This document shows positions 1 to 5,490 of a DNA stretch of 5,885 nt, in pieces. Origin of the DNA: Phyllobacteriaceae bacterium UBA1940 (GTDB taxonomy: Bacteria > Pseudomonadota > Alphaproteobacteria > Rhizobiales > Rhizobiaceae); contig DDFA01000073.1 in assembly GCA_002336975.1 (NCBI GenBank), positions 276 to 6,160 of the forward strand, read 5' to 3'. The position numbers and the translations under genes were made by a program. The notes beneath the pieces are model-generated. The model was not told where the DNA came from and ran no database searches. It saw only the letters and a program-made list of their open reading frames with translations. Positions within the stretch are counted from its first letter, which is position 1; each line of letters starts with the position of its first letter.

Positions 1-1154
1 TCGATGTCGAGAAGCGCGAATACCGGGAATCGCTGCTGAAGGACCTCTACGACGCAGCCCGCATCGTCGACCTGATGGACAATATCCACTTCTTCCAGCG
101 CACCATGGTGCCGCGCGACGTGGTCGATCCGTTCGAGATGGACCTGAACACGCTCTACGCCTGCGTCAGCGGCACGACCAAACACGTCGGCACTTCGTTT
201 ACGGTGCGCGAAAATGTCCGCCCGGCGCTCGACATGCTCTACCAGATCGCCGGCGGTGAAGAGAATTTCCGCGCCCGGCCGTTCGTCTCCAACTCCAACT
301 GTTTTGTGGTGCCGCCGATGAAGTTCGCCGAGGACGCCTGCGGCGTGCTTGAGGAATGCGTCAAGGGCGGCGTGCCGATCCTGCTGCTGTCGGCGGGACA
401 GGCGGGCGCGACCGCGCCGGCCGCGATCGCCGGCGCGGTGGTGCAGGCGGTGGCCGAGGTGCTGGCCGGCCTGGTCTATGTCAACGCGCTCAAGCCCGGC
501 CATCCGGCGATTTTCGGCACCTGGCCGTTCGTGTCGGACCTGCGCACCGGCGCGATGTCGGGCGGCTCGGCCGAACAGGCGCTGCTGACCAGCGCCTGCG
601 CCCAGATGGCGCAGTTCTACGACCTGCCCGGCGGTTCGGCCGCCGGCATGGCCGATTCCAAACTGCCCGATGTCCAGTCGGGCTACGAAAAGGGCATCAC
701 CAATGTGATGGCCGGCCTGTCGGGCCTGAACCTGGTCTATGAATCGGCCGGCATGCACGCCTCGCTGCTGGGTTTTTGCCTGGAAAGCCTGATCATCGAC
801 AACGACATGCTCGGCCAGTGCCTGCGCTGCGTGCGCGGCGTCGACGTCAGCGACGAGGCGCTGTCGGTCGATGTGATCGCCGATGTCTGCCTGAACGGGC
901 CGGGCCATTATCTTGGCCATGCGCAGACGCTGAAGCGGATGCAGACCGAATATTTCTACCCCGCGGTCGCAGACCGGTTTTCGCCCAAGGAGTGGAACGA
1001 GAAGGGCCGTCCCGACCTGCTGCAGCGGGCGATCGCCGAAAAGCGCCGCATTCTCGGATCGCATTTTCCCAGCCATATTCCGCGAGCGATCGACGACCGG
1101 TTGCGCGCCGAGTTTCCGGCGATCCAGCTGCCGCGTTCGGCGATGACGGGGTGA
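1..1154 (+). CDS. MttB-family (trimethylamine methyltransferase-like) corrinoid methyltransferase, 5'-truncated
   Basis: The frame is open from base 3, reads DVEKREYRESLLKDLYDAAR ahead of the first in-window ATG at 75, and ends with TGA at 1152-1154. About 383 residues are present of a family usually near 480-520, so the start lies upstream and the ATG at 75 is internal. Family signatures seen are the MDNIHFF segment, the Gly/Ala-rich run around GQAGATAPAAIAGAVVQAVA, the FGTWPFVSDLRTGAMSGGSA segment, and the C-terminal LNGPGHYLGHAQTLKRMQTE followed by YFYPAVADR. Archaeal MttB carries pyrrolysine at an in-frame amber codon. Here the equivalent stretch (SAGMHASLLGFCLESLIIDN) is sense throughout, so this is a non-pyrrolysine homologue. 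Relatives move a methyl group from a quaternary amine such as glycine betaine to a cobalamin protein, in the cytoplasm. The true substrate is unknown, and no corrinoid-protein gene is visible in the window. Confidence 0.9.
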   Translation, partial: DVEKREYRESLLKDLYDAARIVDLMDNIHFFQRTMVPRDVVDPFEMDLNTLYACVSGTTKHVGTSFTVRENVRPALDMLYQIAGGEENFRARPFVSNSNCFVVPPMKFAEDACGVLEECVKGGVPILLLSAGQAGATAPAAIAGAVVQAVAEVLAGLVYVNALKPGHPAIFGTWPFVSDLRTGAMSGGSAEQALLTSACAQMAQFYDLPGGSAAGMADSKLPDVQSGYEKGITNVMAGLSGLNLVYESAGMHASLLGFCLESLIIDNDMLGQCLRCVRGVDVSDEALSVDVIADVCLNGPGHYLGHAQTLKRMQTEYFYPAVADRFSPKEWNEKGRPDLLQRAIAEKRRILGSHFPSHIPRAIDDRLRAEFPAIQLPRSAMTG

Positions 1155-1160
1155 TGAAAA

Positions 1161-1198
1161 GTAAGCGTAGACTTACCAAATAATTGTCGCCACGACAA
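1161..1198. repeat. Two small inverted repeats in the convergent intergenic gap
   Basis: GTAAG (1161-1165) and CTTAC (1172-1176) form a 5-bp stem with a 6-nt loop. TTGTCG (1184-1189) and CGACAA (1193-1198) form a 6-bp stem with a 3-nt loop. They lie just after the stop codon of the MttB-family gene, between two convergent genes, so an operator role is unlikely and an RNA 3'-end role is more natural. The first has no T-run after it. The second is followed by only a short A run on the plus strand, so neither is a classical intrinsic terminator for the plus-strand gene. Confidence 0.4.
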
Positions 1199-1213
1199 AA
1201 AGCCCTTGCGGGC
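1196..1213 (-). terminator. Rho-independent terminator of the 161-residue hypothetical gene
   Basis: Read on the minus strand, GCCC-GCAA-GGGC (1213-1202) is followed at once by TTTTTG (1201-1196). This is a short GC stem with a GCAA tetraloop and a U-tract, 18 nt after the TGA of the minus-strand gene ending at 1232. The stem has only 4 bp, so strength is uncertain, but the GNRA loop, U-run and position all fit. Confidence 0.6.
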
Positions 1214-1231
1214 AACGATCAGTCTTTTCAA

Positions 1232-1717
1232 TCAATGCTCCCGATACGGGAGAGGCGGGCCGTGGCGCCAGGGGCCGGCCCGGATCGAATGGGCATGGCG
1301 GACGCGGCGATGGCTTGCCGCGTGCAGGGCCGAAGCCGGCTCGCGGCCCGGCGCGACGGCGCAGAAAATGTTCTCGCCAAGATCGCTGCGGCGCGAAAAA
1401 TAGCCGGCCCAGGTCGCAAGATCGAACAGAAGACTGCCGAGTATGCGGAACGTGCGAGCGAGGTGAAACAACTCGTCGATGGAATCCGCGCCCGGATCGA
1501 TCCGCGGCAGGACGAGATCGAGGCCAAACTCGTCAGCCATGCCGGCGACGATGCGGCGGCCTGCGCCGGCGGTGGCGCGCAGGATGAACAGCATGACGAA
1601 CCGGACTGGAGCCGGCAGCCAGGCGGCCCGCTCGGCGATGCTGGCGAAAGACAGCAGCAGCCGGATACTGCGCCGCAGCCTCTGCTCCTCCTGTCTGATT
1701 GCCGCCTGCCGGTCCAC
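1232..1717 (-). CDS. Conserved-looking hypothetical protein, 161 aa
   Basis: I do not recognise a named family. The GTG start at 1717 is chosen because GGAGG (1725-1729) sits 7 nt before it, an excellent Shine-Dalgarno; an ATG at 1801 would add 28 residues of unlikely sequence and has no comparable ribosome site. The protein begins VDRQAAIRQEEQRLRRSIRL, a charged and basic N-terminal helix. A moderately hydrophobic segment follows (about residues 31-50, AAWLPAPVRFVMLFILRATA) that could be an amphipathic or peripheral membrane helix rather than a clear transmembrane span. Next come a DPGADSIDELFHLARTFRIL segment and a Leu/Trp/aromatic helix around LLFDLATWAGYFSRR. The C-terminus is His/Arg-rich (ASHRRVRHAHSIRAGPWRHG). 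It is a single gene with its own terminator and convergent with the methyltransferase gene. An antisense frame being misread remains possible, but the ribosome site plus terminator favour a real gene. Confidence 0.65.
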   Translation of the reverse strand: MDRQAAIRQEEQRLRRSIRLLLSFASIAERAAWLPAPVRFVMLFILRATAGAGRRIVAGMADEFGLDLVLPRIDPGADSIDELFHLARTFRILGSLLFDLATWAGYFSRRSDLGENIFCAVAPGREPASALHAASHRRVRHAHSIRAGPWRHGPPLPYREH

Positions 1718-1775
1718 CCTCGTGCCTCCGTTTTCTCTGGCGCTATTGTGGTGGCGGAAAATTGCGGGGGGACAG

Positions 1776-1804
1776 ATTTTTTCCTTTTGGAAGACATTCA
1801 TCAA
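1776..1804 (-). promoter_or_regulatory. Possible promoter of the 161-residue hypothetical gene
   Basis: On the minus strand TTGATG (1804-1799) and AAAAAT (1781-1776) are separated by 17 nt in a locally AT-rich patch, about 60 nt before the GTG start at 1717. The -35 matches the consensus at four positions and the -10 at four. The patch lies between the palindromic element and the gene, the expected place, but the match is only moderate. Confidence 0.35.
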
Positions 1805-1807
1805 AGC

Positions 1808-1892
1808 ACCCCTCATCCGACCTCGCTTCGCTCGGCTACCTTGTCCCACAAGGGGCGAAGGTGGCCGAGCGAAGCGAGGTCGGATCAGGGGT
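1808..1892. repeat. Long palindromic intergenic element (35-nt arms, 15-nt loop)
   Basis: Arms 1808-1842 and 1858-1892 are inverted copies: 33 of 35 pairs are Watson-Crick, 1837:1863 is a T-G wobble and 1814:1886 is a C-C mismatch. The loop (1843-1857) contains CCC and GGG that can pair further. Arm sequence is of the ACCCCTCATCCGACC type, with GCGAGGT/GCTCGGC motifs at its core. It lies 3' of vsr and 5' of the hypothetical gene, wholly outside coding sequence. Elements like this are dispersed in many copies in Rhizobiales genomes and resemble REP/RPE palindromic units. As RNA it would fold into a very stable hairpin that could protect or end the vsr operon transcript, but no T-run follows on either strand. 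The multicopy status is inferred. Confidence 0.85.
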
Positions 1893-1936
1893 AGGGACGC
1901 TGCCGGATGTCTGGCGGGAGCGACCGCCACACCTTG

Positions 1937-2353
1937 TCATATGAGGAAGTCGCGGAGACTGGCAGTCAGCCTGTCGCGGTCTTTCAGATCGCATTCCCAA
2001 AGGACGAGCGTCGCCCATCCGTGGCGATCGAGCGTCGCCAGATTGCGGCGGTCGCGCTCGACATTGCGGGCGATTTTTGCGAGCCAGTAGTCGCGGTTTT
2101 GTTTGGGCACGCGCGCTCCTCGGGCGCAGTCGTGACCGTGCCAGAAGCAGCCGTGAACGAAGATCGCCCGCCTGGCCCCGACATAGACGAGGTCCGGATT
2201 GCCGGGAATGTCCTTGCGGTGGAGGCGGTAGCCCGGGCGGATGGAGTGCGCGAGTTTGCGAACCAGCAGCTCAGGCGCCGTGTCGCGCGACTTGACGGCG
2301 CGCATGATGGCGGAACGGTCAGTCTTCGGAGTCGTCTTCACCTTCAACGTCAT
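1937..2353 (-). CDS. vsr: Very short patch repair endonuclease Vsr
   Basis: Vsr nicks DNA 5' of the T in T:G mismatches that arise when 5-methylcytosine deaminates, starting repair back to C:G. The 138-residue length is usual. Residues matching E. coli Vsr are all present: E28 (E25), D54 in PGNPDLV (D51), H67 and H72 in FVHGCFWHGHDC (H64, H69). The wedge residues M17, F70 and W71 correspond to M14, F67 and W68. The structural zinc ligands C69, H74, C76 and C121 correspond to C66, H71, C73 and C117. The NVERDRR and LWEC motifs are also intact. The start is taken at ATG 2353, which overlaps the last 35 nt of the GIY-YIG gene. No strong ribosome site precedes it, so translation is probably coupled; TTG 2347 and GTG 2341 are alternatives. 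It is the last gene of the methyltransferase operon and looks functional. Confidence 0.96.
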   Translation of the reverse strand: MTLKVKTTPKTDRSAIMRAVKSRDTAPELLVRKLAHSIRPGYRLHRKDIPGNPDLVYVGARRAIFVHGCFWHGHDCARGARVPKQNRDYWLAKIARNVERDRRNLATLDRHGWATLVLWECDLKDRDRLTASLRDFLI

Positions 2354-3041
2354 CGCTCGATTTTCTTGGGATCGCGGCTTTGCCGCCCCACGCCAAGAAT
2401 TGTTGGTTTGACAGATACTCCAATCGCCTCGCCTGGGTCACGAGCGTTTGCCGTAGGCCCAAATTCACTTGCCGTTCGGAAATGACCTGAGCCAAGCGCG
2501 AAATCGTTTGAGCCCGTCTTGCAATCCGGATGTCCGGGTGCCCCCGGATAGCCCGGACTTCGTCAGACACTATGCAGGCTCTTACCGGATTTGGCAGATC
2601 TATGTCGATCACGACCGGCGCCGGTTCCTTCTCGTTGAGAATGGCGCCGAATCGGCTTTCGCGGATGCAATGTTCAAACACAGCCAGCTCAAGTTGATTG
2701 AGTTGCGATTTCGCAAGCTCGAAGCCGGCATGCTTACGCTTGACGCCGTCGTGATCAACCAGTGGATACATCTCGATCCAGCACACCTCAAACGGATCAA
2801 GCACTGACATGGCGACCGCATCGGTCCGCTGATTGGTGAGATGTCTGCCAATGCGGCTGCTCAAGCCTTCGAATGTTTGTCCGACATAGATCGGTTCGCC
2901 GTCGTAGTCGAAGAACGCATAGACGCCGCAACTGTAAGAGCCGACCTTCCTGTTCGTGCCGGGATAGATCGTGTCGTAGGCGTCCTTCAGTCCCTTGCGG
3001 AGTTGACGGGTCTCCAGACTTGGCGCGGGCTTCTTTGTCAC
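2319..3041 (-). CDS. GIY-YIG nuclease, probable restriction endonuclease of the module
   Basis: The 240-residue protein has a GIY-YIG nuclease core in its first 140 residues: G39-V40-Y41 (GIY), Y52-V53-G54 (YIG), the helix SSRIGRH with R63 and H67, an acidic residue that I place at E123 (E118 is the alternative), and N136 in AILNEK. The E-to-N spacing of 13 fits the family. This domain cuts DNA with one metal ion and is used by several Type II restriction enzymes, for example Eco29kI and Hpy188I. The C-terminal half is helical and basic (RGHPDIRIARRA, then an ISRLAQVISERQ region), plausibly for DNA binding or dimerisation, and ends in an acidic tail. The start is GTG 3041, overlapping the methyltransferase TGA as GTGA, so translation is coupled. 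Its place between a 5mC methyltransferase and vsr makes a restriction role likely. Specificity cannot be read, and sampled GC is only about 50-52%. Confidence 0.85.
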   Translation of the reverse strand: MTKKPAPSLETRQLRKGLKDAYDTIYPGTNRKVGSYSCGVYAFFDYDGEPIYVGQTFEGLSSRIGRHLTNQRTDAVAMSVLDPFEVCWIEMYPLVDHDGVKRKHAGFELAKSQLNQLELAVFEHCIRESRFGAILNEKEPAPVVIDIDLPNPVRACIVSDEVRAIRGHPDIRIARRAQTISRLAQVISERQVNLGLRQTLVTQARRLEYLSNQQFLAWGGKAAIPRKSSDDVEGEDDSED

Positions 3042-4192
3042 TCCGCCGCCACCCGGTATTGCGCCGCCGGCTCCAGCAGCCGCTCCAGCAATTCGCCGGC
3101 CAGATGTCGCACTACCGGCACCGCCAGCCCGTCGCCGAGAAGGTGATAGGCGTCATTGTAGTTGGCGGGCAGTTCGTAGTCGTCCGGCAAGCCCATCAGG
3201 CGCGCCGCCTCGCGTCCGGACAGCAGGCGCGTTCGGATGACGTCGCCCTTGATGCTCATCACGAATTGCCGGCTGGAGCCGCCGCCGGGCGTACGCAGGC
3301 AGCCGGCGACGCCATCGAAACGGACCTCGGCCCGCTGAACCTTGGCTCCGGTTTCGTCGCTGCGCGTGCGACGGTAGATCGCTCCGATCATCGGTTCGCC
3401 GGAACGCTTCGCCTGTTCGACCTTCTGCCTGTTGGCGTTCGACATCATCGACAGGAATTTTTCCGTTTCGGCCGCCGTGTGCCAACTCACGTCGGACGGC
3501 TCGCCTTCGACGAGATCGGCGAAGCGTTTGTTCGATTTCGCCGGCGTGGCGACCTGCCACCAGACCCAATGCCGGCGCAGATCGGAGGGCAGGGCCTCAT
3601 GGGCGCGCCGTAATGTCCGTGACGACCACAACGGCGATGCCGCGTCGCCGACCAGGTTCCCGGGCAGGTCGCAATCTTCGCGGGTTGCGACGATGAACAG
3701 GCGCGGGCGCGATTGCGGCACGAAGTGCGCCGCGTCCATGGTGAGCGCGCCGTATCTGTAGCCGAGCAGTTTGAGGGCGCGGCAGATTTCCTGGAAATCG
3801 CGACCGCCATTCGACGTCAGTGCGCCGACGACGTTTTCCAGCACCAGAAGCCGGGGCGCGCGACGCTCCGATTTCAGCAGATTGACGATGCGCCAAAAGC
3901 CCCAGAACGCTTCGGATCGCTGCCCCGCCAGGCCGGCGCCGTTGCCCGCCAACGACAGGTCCTGACAGGGGAACGACCCCCAAGCCAGGTCCGCCTGCGC
4001 CGGAAGTTGCGAAACTTCCAGCTTGTAGATGTCGCCATGAGTGATTTCGCCACCGCCCCAGTTTGTCGTGTAGGCGTCGACCTTCTTGCGGTCGAAATCG
4101 TTGGCGAACAGGCATTGCCACCCCGAGCCCAAGCCGGCGCGGGCCATGCCGCCGCCTGCGAAGAACTCGTAGAATGTATGCTTTTCAGCCAT
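3038..4192 (-). CDS. DNA (cytosine-5-)-methyltransferase
   Basis: It methylates C5 of cytosine in a specific DNA sequence, using S-adenosylmethionine. From the ATG at 4192 it is 384 residues, normal for a Type II C5 enzyme. Motifs in order: I, FFAGGGMARAGL (10-21, SAM binding); IV, GSFPCQDLS with catalytic C76; VI, LENV with E119; VIII, QSRPR (160-164); a target-recognition region at roughly 170-318 containing RHWVWWQVATP and RFDGVAGCLRTPGGGSSRQF; IX, RLLSGREAARLMGLPDDY; X, NDAYHLLGDGLAVPVV with GDG at 353-355. All are intact. The start is chosen because FYEFFAGGG normally lies within about 10 residues of the N-terminus, and because an upstream TTG at 4255 falls inside the -35 box. No clear Shine-Dalgarno precedes 4192. 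It is first gene of the operon; its TGA overlaps the nuclease GTG. The recognition sequence is unknown, so a Dcm (CCWGG) identity is not claimed. Confidence 0.95.
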   Translation of the reverse strand: MAEKHTFYEFFAGGGMARAGLGSGWQCLFANDFDRKKVDAYTTNWGGGEITHGDIYKLEVSQLPAQADLAWGSFPCQDLSLAGNGAGLAGQRSEAFWGFWRIVNLLKSERRAPRLLVLENVVGALTSNGGRDFQEICRALKLLGYRYGALTMDAAHFVPQSRPRLFIVATREDCDLPGNLVGDAASPLWSSRTLRRAHEALPSDLRRHWVWWQVATPAKSNKRFADLVEGEPSDVSWHTAAETEKFLSMMSNANRQKVEQAKRSGEPMIGAIYRRTRSDETGAKVQRAEVRFDGVAGCLRTPGGGSSRQFVMSIKGDVIRTRLLSGREAARLMGLPDDYELPANYNDAYHLLGDGLAVPVVRHLAGELLERLLEPAAQYRVAAE

Positions 4193-4226
4193 GCCGGATC
4201 GGAGCGCGTTCGCTTTTCGTTCTAGA

Positions 4227-4255
4227 TTGATAGCTGTCCGCAGAACACGAATCAA
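4227..4255 (-). promoter_or_regulatory. Promoter of the methyltransferase-nuclease-vsr operon
   Basis: On the minus strand TTGATT (4255-4250, four of six to TTGACA) and TATCAA (4232-4227, four of six to TATAAT) are separated by exactly 17 nt, in an AT-rich patch of GC-rich DNA. Transcription would start near 4220, giving a leader of about 28 nt before ATG 4192. This excludes the TTG at 4255 as a start codon. No separate controller-protein gene is seen nearby. Confidence 0.6.
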
Positions 4256-4290
4256 GCATCAGCATCAAACTAGCGAATTGATCCTGCTCG

Positions 4291-4316
4291 GCCACCCGCA
4301 TTTGCTGCGGGATGGC
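4291..4316. repeat. Hairpin between the nitronate monooxygenase gene and the operon promoter
   Basis: GCCACCCGC (4291-4299) pairs with GCGGGATGGC (4307-4316) with one bulged base and a 7-nt loop. It is a stable 9-bp stem 3' of the minus-strand monooxygenase gene and about 35 nt before the operon's -35 box. There is no T-run after it, so it is at most a non-canonical terminator or RNA 3'-end stabiliser. A second, smaller hairpin (GGGC 4344-4347, GCCC 4351-4354) overlaps the monooxygenase stop codon. Confidence 0.5.
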
Positions 4317-4353
4317 TGCTTGTGGACAGACTTCTGAACGGCCGGGCTTCGCC

Positions 4354-5313
4354 CTACGCGGCGAGCTTCGCCTTCGCCGCCTGATATTCCCGCGCCAGGC
4401 GGTCGACCAGTTCGCTCGTGCTGGTGATCTCGGTGACAGCGCCGATGCCCTGGCCGCAGCCCCAGATTTCCTTCCACGCCTTGGCCCCGGTGATAGCGGC
4501 GCCAAAATCCATCTTCGACGGGTCGGATTCGGGCAGGTGCTTCGGGTCCATGCCCTGGGCGACGATCGAGCCGGCGAGGTAGTTGCCGTGCACGCCCGTG
4601 AACAGGTTCGAATAGACGATGTCCGCGGCGTTGGAATCGACGATCATCTGCTTGTAGGCGTCGACCGCGCGCGCCTCGTGGGTGGCGATGAAGGGGGAGC
4701 CGATATAGGCCATGTCGGCGCCCATCGCCTGCGCCGCAAGGACCGCGCCGCCATTGGCGATCGCGCCCGACAGCAGCAGCGGCCCGTCGAACCATTTTCT
4801 GATTTCCTGCACCAGCGCGAACGGAGACAGCGTGCCGGCATGGCCGCCCGCGCCCGCGGCCACCGCGATCAGGCCGTCCGCGCCCTTTTCGATCGCCTTG
4901 CGGGCATGGCGGTCGTGAATGATGTCGTGCAGCACGATGCCGCCATAGGAGTGGACCGCCTGGTTGACCTCCTCGACCGCGCCGAGCGAGGTGATGACGA
5001 TCGGGACCTTGTATTTGACGCACATCGCCAGGTCATGCTGCAGCCGGCCGTTGGATTTGTGGACGATCTGGTTGACCGCGAACGGGGCGGCCGGGCGGTT
5101 CGGGTTCTTCGCGTCGTGGGCGGCGAGTTCCTCGCTGATCTGCGCCAGCCATTCGTCGAGCTGCGCCTCGGGCCGGGCGTTGAGCGCCGGAAACGAGCCG
5201 ACGACGCCGGCCTTGCACTGCGCCAGCACCAGCGGCGGGTGGGAGATGATGAACAGCGGCGACGCCACCACCGGAATCCGCAGCTTGTTTTTTAGGATAT
5301 CGGGCAGCGCCAT
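4354..5313 (-). CDS. Nitronate monooxygenase (2-nitropropane dioxygenase family, FMN-dependent)
   Basis: This flavoprotein family oxidises alkyl nitronates such as propionate 3-nitronate with O2, detoxifying them to carbonyl compounds and nitrite; bacterial physiological substrates are often unknown. The 319-residue TIM-barrel length is typical. Visible motifs are PVVASPLFIISHP near the N-terminus; the glycine-rich loop AAGAGGHAGTLS with H158, the family's candidate catalytic base; and the FMN phosphate-binding pair SGAIANGG (182-189) and MGADMAYIGSPFIAT (197-211). The C-terminus carries WGCGQGIGAV and ends in TAG. The ATG at 5313 is chosen because GGTGAGG lies just before it and MALPDILKNKLRIPVVASP is the usual beginning; extending to 5466 adds 51 residues of implausible sequence. 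It is monocistronic, between the restriction-type operon and a divergent gene, with a dyad operator candidate about 30 bp upstream. Relatives are often found among fatty-acid or acyl-CoA genes, but none is visible here. Confidence 0.93.
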   Translation of the reverse strand: MALPDILKNKLRIPVVASPLFIISHPPLVLAQCKAGVVGSFPALNARPEAQLDEWLAQISEELAAHDAKNPNRPAAPFAVNQIVHKSNGRLQHDLAMCVKYKVPIVITSLGAVEEVNQAVHSYGGIVLHDIIHDRHARKAIEKGADGLIAVAAGAGGHAGTLSPFALVQEIRKWFDGPLLLSGAIANGGAVLAAQAMGADMAYIGSPFIATHEARAVDAYKQMIVDSNAADIVYSNLFTGVHGNYLAGSIVAQGMDPKHLPESDPSKMDFGAAITGAKAWKEIWGCGQGIGAVTEITSTSELVDRLAREYQAAKAKLAA

Positions 5314-5327
5314 GGTCCTCACCAAGT

Positions 5328-5357
5328 TTGACATGTTACGTAAAGGTAAGTTTTGTA
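5328..5357. promoter_or_regulatory. MerR-type dyad and possible promoter upstream of the nitronate monooxygenase gene
   Basis: The inverted repeat TTAC-N6-GTAA (5336-5349) includes the perfect 8-mer TTACGTAA (5336-5343). On the plus strand it lies exactly between a consensus -35 TTGACA (5328-5333) and a weak -10-like TTTGTA (5352-5357), with 2 nt on each side. That gives the slightly long, dyad-filled spacer typical of MerR-regulated promoters. The sequence also resembles the TTTACGT-type operators of LiuR-like MerR regulators of branched-chain amino acid and fatty acid catabolism. The centre is about 30 bp before ATG 5313, so it could equally control the minus-strand gene. The regulator's identity is an inference. 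Confidence 0.4.
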
Positions 5358-5441
5358 GCGCCAATGCCAGGGCGATGCAACCGGATTTGACCCGCCGCCG
5401 CGCCGGTTTCGGGCGCTGCCGCCGCCCGAAATCGTCCGTGG

Positions 5442-5451
5442 ACCAATTGGT
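5442..5451. repeat. 10-bp palindrome ACCAATTGGT
   Basis: This is a perfect 10-bp palindrome in the divergent intergenic region, overlapping a TTGACG (5451-5456) that could be a -35 for the plus-strand gene. No good -10 follows at 16-18 nt. A palindrome of this length can occur by chance, so it is recorded only as a possible operator half. Confidence 0.25.
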
Positions 5452-5490
5452 TGACGCACTGGACAAAAGGACGAATGCCGGTAGCTTCGT

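Noticed and set aside
1161..1176. GTAAG-N6-CTTAC dyad as an operator
   Set aside because: It lies between the 3' ends of two convergent genes, with no gene start for it to control; an RNA hairpin role is more plausible.
1808..1892. The palindrome as a CRISPR repeat or integron attC site
   Set aside because: There is one copy, no spacer periodicity, no cas or integrase gene and no attC-type core sites; the arms are too perfect for attC.
1184..2090. Long plus-strand frames across the hypothetical gene, palindrome and vsr region (for example 1184-1894, 1479-2090, 1907-2485)
   Set aside because: They run antisense to better-supported genes or through the palindrome, lack ribosome sites, have Arg/Ala/Ser-rich compositions typical of GC-rich shadow frames, and match no family.
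2469..2807. 112-residue plus-strand frame inside the nuclease gene
   Set aside because: The opposite strand carries a clear GIY-YIG domain with all motifs, and this frame has no ribosome site or recognisable domain.
961..4859. CCGCGG sites (961, 1502, 4623, 4854) as a clue to Eco29kI-like specificity
   Set aside because: Such sites are expected often in GC-rich DNA, and similarity of the nuclease beyond the generic GIY-YIG motifs to Eco29kI is not shown, so they carry no information on specificity.
4312..5295. 327-residue plus-strand frame antisense to the nitronate monooxygenase gene
   Set aside because: It is a shadow of a confidently identified gene; the His/Arg/Asp/Val-rich composition comes from the complementary codon positions.
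4255..5313. Functional link between the monooxygenase and the restriction-type operon because they share a strand
   Set aside because: They are separated by about 160 nt containing hairpins and a dedicated operon promoter, differ in base composition, and have no known shared pathway.
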